From: Kordiimonadaceae bacterium
GTDB taxonomy: Bacteria; Pseudomonadota; Alphaproteobacteria; Sphingomonadales; Emcibacteraceae
DNA: 19,093 nt
Reading direction: 5' to 3'
NCBI GenBank assembly: GCA_018699075.1
Contig: JABIPV010000103.1
Coordinates: 1-19,093, forward strand
Part shown: positions 8,411-17,000 of the stretch, one piece after another
How positions within the stretch are numbered: position 1 is the first letter of the stretch
How the letters are laid out: each line of letters begins with the position of its first letter
Notes under the pieces: generated by a model
The model's input: the letters and a program-made list of their open reading frames with translations, nothing else
What the model was told of the DNA's origin: nothing
Database searches by the model: none
Program-made: the position numbers and the translations under genes

Positions 8411-9871
8411 ATGTTTACAAAAGTCGGTCATATTCTTGGACGTCTCTTAATCATTTTAGGGATTAGCGAATTTGTGCCGATTTTAGTCTCTTTGTCATTT
8501 AATGAACGAACGCTTATTCTGCCTTTTTTCATTTGTGGTTTATTGACTATATTTGTTGGTATGGGGTTTTATTTTGCTTTTCGGGATGTGCTAGAAAAAC
8601 CCAGTCGTTATGATGTTATTGTTTTTCTTGTTCTCGCGTGGATTATTATTCCAATATTTGCATCTACTCCTTTCATGGTTTCGGGTGTTTTAACAAAATT
8701 TACCGATGCTTATTTTGAGGCTGTTTCTGCATTTACTACTTCAGGCTCAACCATATTAGCTAATTCAGCATTGGCACCCAAAACGGTTCTTTTTTGGCGC
8801 GCCTTCTTACAATGGCAAGGAGGAATATTTTTATTCGTAATTGCGGTATCGGTTATTCCCCTAAGTGCAATTGGTGGTTCAGAACTTTATAGAAGCGCTC
8901 TGGCCCATGGGGAAAAGGAAGGTTTTGTTTCTAGGATTAAGTCATCCTTTATACCTTTAGTTCAAATATATTTATTCTTTACTTTAGTTTGTTTTATTCT
9001 CCTTAATATCAGCGGAATGAGTTTCATTGACGCCTTATCTACATCTATGGCAACAATATCTAGTGGTGGTTTTTCCAATCATGCTAATTTTGGTGTAAAT
9101 TCATTTAATAATTATTCTGAACTTATATTAGTGCCATTTATGATCATCGCCGCTTCTAATTTAACTTATCACTGGTCTTTTTTCTCAAATGGAAAAATAA
9201 AAATTTATAAACAAGATAAAGAATTAAAATACATTCTCAGTATAATTATGATTGCCGCTTTACTCATTTTTATGGTGTTAATTAATGCGGAAAATAGTGC
9301 AAGCACCACTATTTTTAAAAAACTTGGGGTTTCAATATTTACAGCTGTCTCCGCAATAAGCACCACAGGATTTTTGCCAGATGGTTCTAATTCTATGCCG
9401 CTGGGTATTGTCATTCTATGTGTAATTTTATTGTTTATTGGGGGAGCAATGGGATCAACAGCAGGCGGGTTTAAAATATTAAGGTTGAAGGTATTATTTC
9501 GCCAAGCTGATAGTGAAATAAGCCGTTTATCGCATCCTCATGGGGTCGTGCCAATGCGGGTCAATAATGTGAGTGTGACCAGTTCCATATTAATGAGTAT
9601 ATGGACCTTATTGTTTTTATTTCTGTCTTCAATTGCTTTATTTTCAATTGCCTACGGTGCCCTTGGCTATAATTTGGGAGTTGGAATAGGCCTTACAGTC
9701 GCAAATTTATTTAGTGCAGGTTCCATGACTGGATTAATAGCCCCTGAATTTATAGGTTATTCAGGGATGAGTTATGCAGGTAAATGGCTAACATCAATAA
9801 TTATGCTCATTGGTCGCCTTGAAATTATCGCTTTATTGATCTTTTTTTCACCTGCTTTTAGACGCAATTAA
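8411..9871 (+). CDS. trkH: Trk potassium transporter membrane subunit (TrkH/TrkG family)
   Basis: This is the ion-conducting inner-membrane subunit of Trk, 486 residues, with hydrophobic helices from end to end. The four pore loops of the superfamily are recognisable. Filter 1 is TTSGST (109-114), filter 2 is TISSGGFS (215-222), filter 3 is ISTTGF (316-321) and filter 4 is NLFSAGSMTG (432-441). Filter 4 departs from the N-V-G-P-G form common in TrkH. The conserved GGAMGSTAGGFK loop (344-355) is also present. A clear Shine-Dalgarno sequence is lacking at the chosen ATG. It immediately follows trkA and is probably cotranscribed. TrkH and TrkG cannot be told apart from sequence alone; TrkH is used as the family name. 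Confidence 0.93.
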   Translation: MFTKVGHILGRLLIILGISEFVPILVSLSFNERTLILPFFICGLLTIFVGMGFYFAFRDVLEKPSRYDVIVFLVLAWIIIPIFASTPFMVSGVLTKFTDAYFEAVSAFTTSGSTILANSALAPKTVLFWRAFLQWQGGIFLFVIAVSVIPLSAIGGSELYRSALAHGEKEGFVSRIKSSFIPLVQIYLFFTLVCFILLNISGMSFIDALSTSMATISSGGFSNHANFGVNSFNNYSELILVPFMIIAASNLTYHWSFFSNGKIKIYKQDKELKYILSIIMIAALLIFMVLINAENSASTTIFKKLGVSIFTAVSAISTTGFLPDGSNSMPLGIVILCVILLFIGGAMGSTAGGFKILRLKVLFRQADSEISRLSHPHGVVPMRVNNVSVTSSILMSIWTLLFLFLSSIALFSIAYGALGYNLGVGIGLTVANLFSAGSMTGLIAPEFIGYSGMSYAGKWLTSIIMLIGRLEIIALLIFFSPAFRRN

Positions 9872-9932
9872 AAAGTTTATTAATTCCTCTATCTTCTTTG
9901 TTTAATAACAAACTCTGATGTGTTATACTTAA

Positions 9933-9950
9933 GCTGCATTGATTTGCAGC
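9933..9950. promoter_or_regulatory. Perfect dyad covering the hfq -35 box, candidate operator
   Basis: GCTGCATTGATTTGCAGC has 6-bp inverted arms around TTGATT. That central TTGATT is also the best -35 candidate of the hfq promoter, so a bound protein would compete with RNA polymerase. The core resembles the dyad before ntrY (TGCA-TTAT-TGCA) except for spacing. Nothing in the window identifies the binding protein. Confidence 0.4.
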
Positions 9951-9968
9951 AGTATTCAGGTTTATACT
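9939..9968 (+). promoter_or_regulatory. Candidate sigma70 promoter of hfq
   Basis: TTGATT (9939-9944) and TATACT (9963-9968) are separated by 18 bases, ending 36 bases before the preferred hfq start. Each hexamer differs from consensus at two positions or fewer. The sequence is AT-rich, where chance matches are common, so this is moderate evidence only. Confidence 0.4.
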
Positions 9969-10004
9969 GTTTTAAGACTAAAATAATAAAAAATGGATAA
10001 AAAA

Positions 10005-10259
10005 ATGTCTGAAAAAATGCACAATTTACAAGATGCCTTTCTTAATCATGTTCGCAAAAATAAAACTCCCATCACGGTATTCCTTGTTAATGGCGTAAAG
10101 TTGCAAGGTATAATTACGTGGTTTGATAATTTTTGCATTTTGCTTCGTCGTGATGCAAATGTTCAACTGGTCTATAAACATGCGATTTCGACCATAATGC
10201 CTGGTGGTACAATCAATTTGTTTGAAGCTGATGAGGAAGAACATTCTGATGAGGAATAA
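10005..10259 (+). CDS. hfq: RNA chaperone Hfq
   Basis: Hfq is a hexameric Sm-like protein that pairs small RNAs with mRNAs. The Sm1 segment (LQDAFLNHVRKNKTP, VNGVKLQG, WFDNFCILLRR) and the Sm2 motif YKHAIST are intact. I prefer the ATG giving MSEKMHNLQDAF because alphaproteobacterial Hfq usually begins four to ten residues before LQD and a weak GGA lies 7 bases upstream. An ATG four codons earlier (9993) is in frame and possible, so the product is 84 or 88 residues. The tail is strongly acidic (EADEEEHSDEE); such acidic tips autoinhibit RNA binding in studied Hfq proteins. It lies 12 bases upstream of hflX, the common hfq-hflX pairing. Confidence 0.96.
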   Translation: MSEKMHNLQDAFLNHVRKNKTPITVFLVNGVKLQGIITWFDNFCILLRRDANVQLVYKHAISTIMPGGTINLFEADEEEHSDEE

Positions 10260-10271
10260 GTTCCCTCTATA

Positions 10272-11663
10272 ATGACAGATCAAGAAGAAAAACAATCTTT
10301 ACTGTTTCGAAAAAAATCTTTCAACAGTATTTGGGACGATCAAAATAGTAACAATCAATCAGTGGGGTATTCCACTGGTGCGCGTTCTTATGTTTTTCAT
10401 CCTAAATTAACTGGCTATGGACATTTTTCTGTTCAAAACAGAACCGCTGAAGATCGCCTTGCTGAGGCGGTATCATTATCGGCAGCACTTGAGTTGAATA
10501 TACTTTTTTCAGAAGTCATTACACTTAATAAAGTGCGGCCTTCGACTTATCTTGGAAAAGGTAAACTTGAAGATATGGCGGCATTTATCGAGGCTAATAA
10601 TATAGAACTTGTCGTTGCGGACTGTGAACTAAGCCCCGGACAGCAAAGAAATCTTGAAAAAGAATTGGCGACAAAGGTTATTGACCGAACAGGGTTAATA
10701 TTAGAAATCTTTGGCGAACGTGCCCAAACTAAAGAAGGGGTGATGCAAGTGGAGCTTGCGCATCTTTCTTATCAAAAAAGCCGCTTGGTTAAATCATGGA
10801 CCCATTTGGAAAGACAGCGTGGCGGTGTTGGTTTTATGGGCGGTCCTGGCGAGTCACAAATTGAATCAGACAGACGGCTTATTGATGAACGAATAACAAA
10901 AATTAAAAAACAGCTTACGACTGTAGCCCGCACACGTGATTTGCATCGCAACAGCCGCCGTAAGGTGCCTTTTCCAATTATCGCGCTTGTAGGTTATACG
11001 AACGCAGGTAAATCAACGTTATTTAATTATTTATCAGATGCCAATGTCATGGCCGAAGATCTTTTATTTGCCACTCTTGATCCGACCATGCGCAATGTTG
11101 ATATGCCAAACGGGAAAAAAGCAATTTTTTCAGATACAGTTGGTTTTATTTCTGATCTACCCACCCATTTGATTGCCGCCTTCCGTGCCACACTTGAAGA
11201 AGTGATAGAGGCCGATATAATTTTGCATATCCGTGATATTTCCCATCCCGAAACCGATGCACAAAAAAGTGATGTGATAGAAATTCTAAAATCCTTAGGC
11301 ATCGATGAAGAAAATGAGAAAGAGATTTTTGAAGTCTGGAATAAAATTGATCTTATCCCGCAGGAAGAGCGCGAAATACTAGAAAATATGGCATCACGAC
11401 TAGAAAATGTTGCTATTGTTTCTGCTGTAACCGGGGCAGGATGTGATGATCTTCTGCAAAAATTAGATACTCAACTTGCAAAAGATAAAAAATCATTTGA
11501 AATAAAATTCAACCATGCACAAGGTGCCGACATTGCATTATTTTATAAATACGGTGAAGTGTTAGACCGTGTGGACAGCGAAGATGACACCGTTATAACC
11601 GTAAGACTGGATGAAGCCGCTATAGGTCAATTGACTAAAATGGGCAAAATCCTTGGAAATTGA
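10272..11663 (+). CDS. hflX: Ribosome-associated GTPase HflX
   Basis: HflX is a GTPase that binds the 50S subunit and splits stalled ribosomes. At 463 residues it has the HflX N-terminal domain (about 55-180, including YLGKGKLE and ELSPGQQRNLE) and the glycine-rich hinge GGVGFMGGPGESQIE (184-198). A coiled linker and the G domain follow: P-loop GYTNAGKST (241-249), G3 DTVGF (288-292), G4 NKID (357-360) and G5 SAVTG (384-388). The first 45 residues are a low-complexity extension. The start follows the hfq stop by 12 bases without a strong ribosome site, so coupling to hfq is likely. The 3' end overlaps the next gene by 11 bases. Confidence 0.96.
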   Translation: MTDQEEKQSLLFRKKSFNSIWDDQNSNNQSVGYSTGARSYVFHPKLTGYGHFSVQNRTAEDRLAEAVSLSAALELNILFSEVITLNKVRPSTYLGKGKLEDMAAFIEANNIELVVADCELSPGQQRNLEKELATKVIDRTGLILEIFGERAQTKEGVMQVELAHLSYQKSRLVKSWTHLERQRGGVGFMGGPGESQIESDRRLIDERITKIKKQLTTVARTRDLHRNSRRKVPFPIIALVGYTNAGKSTLFNYLSDANVMAEDLLFATLDPTMRNVDMPNGKKAIFSDTVGFISDLPTHLIAAFRATLEEVIEADIILHIRDISHPETDAQKSDVIEILKSLGIDEENEKEIFEVWNKIDLIPQEEREILENMASRLENVAIVSAVTGAGCDDLLQKLDTQLAKDKKSFEIKFNHAQGADIALFYKYGEVLDRVDSEDDTVITVRLDEAAIGQLTKMGKILGN

Positions 11664-12453
11664 TAAAATAAGTCAATTCATAAAGGACGTTTCGGCGCAA
11701 GATATATTGCCTCGGTTTCGCAATTTAAAAGAACATGAAGTAATAATAAAGGAACCGGGTGAATTTGTTACTGAGGCTGATCTGGCTGCAGAAATATCAC
11801 TGATACGAAAATTAAGTTCTCTTTATCCGACAAGTATCATTAGCGGTGAAGAAGAACTTGTTAAATCACCAGAAAAACTGGCTGAACTTATCGCGTCGCC
11901 ATTGGGATTTTTAATAGACCCGATTGATGGAACCAATAATTTCATTAAGGGTAATGAACGTTTTGCTGTGATGGTCGTGGCATTGCAATATGGTGTCACA
12001 GCGGCCAGTTGGATATATCAACCGTATACAGATAAAATGGCTGTGGCAGAAAAGGGAAGTGGTGCTTTTGTAAATGATGAAAAAATAACACTGGCCGCCC
12101 CGCCAGAAAATGTTGATCAGATCATTGGTGCCGCTCATATAAATCGGATGCCAGATGAATTGCGTGCGAAAGTAAGGGAAAATTTAAAGGTTTTTAAAGA
12201 AAATATTCCTGCTTTTTGTGCGGGATTTGATTATGTCAGTGTTGCGGAAAGTAAAAAACACTTTTCAGCATATAACCGAACCCTACTTTGGGATCATTTG
12301 CCGGGTACACTTCTTTGCGAAGAAGCCGGCGGCTATGTCCGTGGCCTCGACGGTAAAAAATACACGTCAAAAAACGACGGTGACGGCTTGCTAACAGCCC
12401 CTAACGAAGACCTATGGCATCAAATATTTGAGACAATGTTCAAAGGGACGTGA
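11653..12453 (+). CDS. Inositol monophosphatase family protein
   Basis: This is a magnesium-dependent phosphomonoesterase of the FIG superfamily, 266 residues. Metal and substrate motifs are in place: TEADLAAE (40-47), GEEE (65-68), IDPIDGTNNF (88-97) and WDHLPG (213-218). I-D-P-I-D-G-T-N fits inositol-phosphatase-like members better than CysQ-type nucleotidases, which usually read D-P-L-D-G-T-K. SuhB, a histidinol-phosphatase (HisN) and other sugar phosphatases all remain possible, so no symbol is given. The only suitable start is a TTG that overlaps the last 11 bases of hflX, pointing to coupled translation. It closes the plus-strand block and is convergent with the next gene, 15 bases away. 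Confidence 0.88.
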   Translation: MEIDKISQFIKDVSAQDILPRFRNLKEHEVIIKEPGEFVTEADLAAEISLIRKLSSLYPTSIISGEEELVKSPEKLAELIASPLGFLIDPIDGTNNFIKGNERFAVMVVALQYGVTAASWIYQPYTDKMAVAEKGSGAFVNDEKITLAAPPENVDQIIGAAHINRMPDELRAKVRENLKVFKENIPAFCAGFDYVSVAESKKHFSAYNRTLLWDHLPGTLLCEEAGGYVRGLDGKKYTSKNDGDGLLTAPNEDLWHQIFETMFKGT

Positions 12454-12468
12454 TTTTGTCAAATTTTC

Positions 12469-13734
12469 TTAATTTAATCCAGAAAATAAATACTGTTCTT
12501 CAAGTTCATGGAGGATATCGGTAGGAATAAAATCAAGATAACGAAGGACTTTATTGGGAATTCCTTCATTTCTTTTAAATTCAGAACGCATTATTATGGC
12601 TAAATAATCATCTAGTGTTTCGTGTTTATCTGAAAACCTGTGAATTAATTTATCTAGATTGTACCAGAATGCAGAACCTTGATTATAAAAATTGTCATAA
12701 AGTCTAAAATCACGATTTTCATCAATTCGGCGTTGTATTTCTACAAGACCGGGAATGTCTTCTGCCGTTGAGGTGTAAAGCCCTTCAACAATTTCATTTA
12801 TCGTTTTGTTATCTGGGTAAACCCTTTGCAAAGCTTTACTACCGTAATAATGCGCCAGACTTTCTTCGACCCATTCCAATTGCGACCCGCGATACAACTG
12901 ATGTATCTGTTCATGTAATGCAATAAGGACTGGGTAGTATTTTTCTCTATCCATTGATTGTTCATTTTCGAAAATATAATTGACAAGCATTGCATTTGAT
13001 CCAGCGGCACCTCCTAAACTTTGTCGTTCTCGTATAATTCCTATCATAATCATAGTAATATGACGAACTTCTCCTGTATCATTTAATCCCATAATGGATG
13101 AGAGATATTCAAGTGCACTAAGGTGATCATCTATATTTATTATTTGTGACGTATAAGAAGGATCATCAGATATAGATGTAAGCTTAATTCCTCCTCTCCT
13201 GATTGTTTCGCTGGGGACATTACCAAGTGCAAAATAAGAAGGCGGACTCATTGAGCTTGAAAGTGAAGTTTTAAAATATTTTTGACCAGGAACATCAAAA
13301 CTTATTTTTAAGGATGGTGGCTCCCTTCTTAATCTTAATAATGCGGAGGGACTTGAAAAAATCCACCAATCGCTGTTTTTCTTTAATATTGATTTCTGTT
13401 CGTAAGCAGCAATACCTTCTTGATCTTCATGGAAAAAATCAACGGACCAGTTTATCTCTTCACACTGCCCTGGAATAAACCAACGACCATCATCGTCTTG
13501 TTCAATAATTTCACCAGCACATTTTACATCGCGTACTTGTGTCTCGGTCTGATTGTTTCCTGCCCTTGAATATAACTCGTGCCCCTTGGTTCTCTTTGGT
13601 AAATTCATGGTAACAGTAGCGATTTTCGGATATTCAGCACGAATGATGACTTTATAATTAATATTCTGAGCAACACTTTCCCTTACTGGGATAATAATGA
13701 ATAGAACACTTAATATTTTCAATAAACTCAACAA
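12469..13734 (-). CDS. Predicted secreted HExxH (gluzincin-like) metallopeptidase
   Basis: The 421-residue protein has a signal peptide (hydrophobic 4-16, likely cleaved after Ala22 in ESVAQN). A beta-rich N-terminal region of about 200 residues resembles that of M1/M61-type peptidases and contains two cysteines (72 and 91) that could form a periplasmic disulfide. The zinc site is HEQIH (274-278), followed by WVEESLAHYYG (289-298). Glu291 aligns with the third ligand of the gluzincin E-G-x-A-x-Y motif, giving an unusually short HExxH-x12-E spacing (M1 has x18). No ATG is available. The frame starts at TTG 13734 (or the adjacent TTG) with a weak GGGA upstream. The exact peptidase family and substrate are not recognised. 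It stands alone on the minus strand. Confidence 0.75.
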   Translation of the reverse strand: MLSLLKILSVLFIIIPVRESVAQNINYKVIIRAEYPKIATVTMNLPKRTKGHELYSRAGNNQTETQVRDVKCAGEIIEQDDDGRWFIPGQCEEINWSVDFFHEDQEGIAAYEQKSILKKNSDWWIFSSPSALLRLRREPPSLKISFDVPGQKYFKTSLSSSMSPPSYFALGNVPSETIRRGGIKLTSISDDPSYTSQIINIDDHLSALEYLSSIMGLNDTGEVRHITMIMIGIIRERQSLGGAAGSNAMLVNYIFENEQSMDREKYYPVLIALHEQIHQLYRGSQLEWVEESLAHYYGSKALQRVYPDNKTINEIVEGLYTSTAEDIPGLVEIQRRIDENRDFRLYDNFYNQGSAFWYNLDKLIHRFSDKHETLDDYLAIIMRSEFKRNEGIPNKVLRYLDFIPTDILHELEEQYLFSGLN

Positions 13735-13851
13735 GATTTCAATCCCAATAATATAAATAATAACTTTATCAATATATAAAACCTCATAAATTACTTAATG
13801 TATAGTCAATTTAGGATTTTTACTTACTCTCAAAAAACTGTCACCATAGAG

Positions 13852-13861
13852 TTGTATACAA
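13852..13861. promoter_or_regulatory. TTGTATACAA palindrome in the divergent promoter region
   Basis: This perfect 10-bp palindrome lies 36 bases before the small ORF start and 118 bases before the metallopeptidase start. Because it is symmetric it presents TATACA, a fair -10 hexamer, on both strands. No matching -35 box is evident, so it could be an operator half-site or chance in AT-rich DNA. Confidence 0.2.
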
Positions 13862-13897
13862 TTAAGGTTATGATCATGTAATACCGGGAGGAGGTCA

Positions 13898-13969
13898 ATG
13901 GACATTATGTTAAATTTATTATCACATTTACTGATGAGTTTTGTTCCCTTGTCAACTTCTTTAAAATAG
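13898..13969 (+). CDS. Putative 23-residue hydrophobic small protein or leader peptide
   Basis: The short ORF reads MDIMLNLLSHLL then MSFVPLSTSLK and a TAG stop. It has seven leucines (five TTA codons) and a hydrophobic middle. Its main support is the ribosome site GGGAGGAGGT (13886-13895) directly ahead of the ATG, among the strongest in the window; the nearest GAGG core is only 3 bases from the ATG, while the upstream GGGAGG is spaced 6. The stop is 46 bases before the Asp-box gene start. No attenuator hairpin lies between them, so classic leucine attenuation is not supported. It could be a single-pass membrane microprotein, a translational leader or a chance ORF behind a strong ribosome site. 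I do not recognise a family. Confidence 0.4.
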   Translation: MDIMLNLLSHLLMSFVPLSTSLK

Positions 13970-14015
13970 TGCAACCTTCAATAAATAAAATAAAACAAAA
14001 TTGGAGGAGGATTTT

Positions 14016-17000
14016 ATGAAGAAATATTTATGGCTTACGCTTATGATGTCAGTGGCAATGCCGGTGGGATTAATGGCACAAGAGAGTGAAACGGACCTTA
14101 TGTCCAGTTCGACTTTTGAGGGACTTGAAGTACGTAATATCGGACCCGCTTATATGTCTGGGCGTGTAGCAGATATCGCAGTTGATCAAAAGGACCCTGG
14201 CACATGGTATGTGGCAGTGGCATCAGGCGGCGTCTGGAAAACGGTTAATGCCGGCACTACATGGAGCCCGATCTTTGATGAGCAAAATGTCTATTCCACA
14301 GGTGATGTGACCATAGACCCTAGCAATTCAGATATTATATGGGTAGGTACTGGTGAAAATAATGGCGGACGCCACATTGCTTTTGGTGACGGTGTTTATA
14401 AATCCATAAATGGTGGTAAGACATGGACAAATATGGGTTTGCCTAATTCTGAACATGTGGGTGATATTGTTATTCATCCGGACGATTCCAATACGGTCTG
14501 GGTATCGGCACAAGGGCCATTATGGTCCAAGGGCGGGCAGCGCGGCGTTTATAAAACCACGGACGGCGGAAAAACATGGACCAATACCCTTGAAATTGAT
14601 GAATGGACAGGTGTGGGGTCACTCGCCATTGATCCTAGCAACCCAGATAAGCTATATGCCGCCGCGTGGCAACGCCAACGCAGCATTGCGGCTCTAATGG
14701 ACACGGGGCCGGGTTCTGCACTTTATACCTCGGACGACGGCGGTGAAACATGGCAGAAAATGACCGAAGGCCTTCCGAAAGGTAACATGGGTAAAATCGG
14801 TCTTACGGTTTCTCCCATTGATCCTAATATCGTCTATGCGGTTATTGAACTTGATGAGAAAAAGGGTGGTTTCTGGCGTTCCACTAATAAAGGCGCAAGC
14901 TGGAGCAAAATGTCTGATCAAATGTCTGGCGGTACCGGCCCGCATTATTACCAGGAAATATTCGCCGATCCGCACACATTAGGCCGCGTTTATATGGCTA
15001 ATGCGCAGAGTTACTATACAGATGATCACGGTAAAACATGGCATAATATGAATGTAACAAATCGTCATGTGGATGATCATGCCTTTGCTTTCCATCCAAC
15101 CGACCCTGATTTTATATTGGTTGGCTCAGACGGTGGAGTATATGAATCCCGTGATGACATGGCCAAATGGCGCTTTATGCAGGGTATTTCTGTGGCGCAA
15201 TTTTATAAGGTTGCCATGGATGATGCTAAACCATTTTATAATGTTTACGGTGGCACTCAGGATAATTCAACCCAAGGCGGGCCAAGCCGCACCATGCGCG
15301 AAGACGGTATTAAAAATTCCGATTGGTATTTAACCATGGGTGCTGATGGTCATCAACCGGCGACGGAACCGGGTAATCCGGATATAATGTATTCACAAAT
15401 GCAGCAAGGTGGTCTGATGCGCCATGACGCAAAATTGCGTGAAAATGTATCCGTACAGCCGCAAGGAAAACCCGGGGATCCCGCAGACCGCTTTAACTGG
15501 GACGCGCCGATTAATGTCTCTCATCATGATCCCAAGCGTATTTACCATGCATCACAGCGCTTATGGCGTTCTGATGACCGTGGGGACAGCTGGACTGCCA
15601 TATCCGCTGATCTTACAAAGAATGGTAATCGCCTTACTTATCCGATGATGGACCGTACATGGGGGCCAGAAGCGGGCTGGGACCTTGCCGCCATGTCAAA
15701 TTTCCATACCATTGCCAACGTGTCCGAAAGTCCGGTTGATGAAAACATCCTTTATGCAGGAACCGATGATGGCCTTATACAGGTGACCAATGATGGCGGC
15801 GAAAATTGGACCCGTTATGAAGTTGGTGATATTAATGGCGTCCCCGTAAATTCATACGTCAATGACATTCGCGCCGACCGCTTTGATGCGGACACGGTAT
15901 ATGCCGCGCTTGATAATCATAAAGAAGGCGATTATGCCCCTTATCTGATTAAAAGCACCAACCAGGGCAGATCTTGGAACTTGATCACCAATGGCTTAAC
16001 TGAGAAAAATCTTGTCTGGCGTATTACGCAGGACCATGTCAACAAAGACCTAATGTTCTTGGGAACAGAGTTTGGACTTTATTTCACCGTTGATGGTGGC
16101 GATAAATGGGTTGAATTAACGGGTGGTGTGCCGACCATATCTTTTCGTGATGTGCGTATTCAGCGCCGCGAAAATGACCTTGTCGCAGGTAGTTTCGGGC
16201 GGGGTATCTTTATCCTTGATGATTATACGGCGCTTCGTGGCTTAAATGCGCAAACGCTTGAAAATGATGCGCTTCTGTTTGCTAATGCAAAAACACCGTG
16301 GTACCGCGAAGATACCTTGCATAGCGACAGTCAGGGCGATGATCAGTGGGTTGCAAATAATCCGGCATTTGGCACAACCATGACTTATTATTTAAAAGAC
16401 AGCCTTAAATCGGCAAAAGATATACGCATTGCAGCCGATAAGGAACTGGTCAAGGACGGACAAGGAACCACGTTCCCAGACTTTGATACCTTGGAAGCTG
16501 AAAACCGTGAAGCCAAGCCAACTGTTTTTGTCACTATTAAAGACGCCGCGGGTAACGTTGTCCGCAATGTGGACGCCTCCAATAAAAAAGGTGTCAACCG
16601 TGTTGCATGGAACCTTCGTCATTCACCGAGAACAGCAATAGTCAATGAAAACAGCGGCATTGGTGGGTTTAGAACGCCCGGTGCTTTTGCGACGCCCGGA
16701 ACATATACTGCAACCCTCAATTCACGGGTTGATGGCACGACGTCGCAACTTGCCGGACCGGTAAGCTTTGAATTGGAACGCATTACCGGGCAGGCTCTGC
16801 AAGGCGTGTCCGTTGCTGAGGCAACCGCATTCCAGTTAAAAATTGAAGCGATAGGCGCAGAAATTGCCGCCGCCAATACCACAATCCGTGACCTACAGGA
16901 TAAACTTAAGCTTTACCGTATGGCCATTGATCGCTCAAACGGGGGCAGTGGATTAGAAAGTCAGTATAATGCCATCCGCACTGAGCTATATGCCTTAGAC

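Larger units (their letters stand above)
9872..10004 (+). other. AT-rich leader region of hfq
   Basis: About 130 bases lie between trkH and hfq, the longest gap inside the plus-strand block. I see no gene. The region holds a dyad (9933-9950), a plausible sigma70 promoter (9939-9968) and a second TATACT hexamer (9924-9929) with no good -35 partner. This gap suggests that hfq-hflX can be transcribed separately from the upstream ntr-trk genes. Confidence 0.5.
13735..14015. other. Divergent intergenic region
   Basis: These 281 bases lie between the divergent metallopeptidase and Asp-box genes. They contain the 10-bp palindrome TTGTATACAA (13852-13861), the 8-bp palindrome ATGATCAT (13870-13877), the 23-codon ORF (13898-13969) and the Asp-box gene's ribosome site GGAGGAGGA (14003-14011). 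The metallopeptidase-side half is very AT-rich, and I see no convincing -35/-10 pair on either strand. No RNA gene or terminator is seen here. Confidence 0.5.

Noticed and set aside
9924..9929. Second hfq promoter at the upstream TATACT
   Set aside because: No acceptable -35 hexamer lies 16-18 bases upstream; the nearest, TTGTTT, is 20 bases away.
14001..14015. TTG start for the Asp-box gene
   Set aside because: This TTG overlaps the ribosome site GGAGGAGGA that serves the ATG at 14016, which begins a textbook signal peptide.
13898..14015. Leucine attenuation leader
   Set aside because: The small ORF is leucine-rich, but no alternative hairpins or terminator lie between it and the next gene, and that gene is not a biosynthetic one.
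14400..16650. Several long open frames in other frames and on the opposite strand within the Asp-box gene
   Set aside because: They follow from the higher GC and repetitive codons of the real gene, have no family features and lack ribosome sites.
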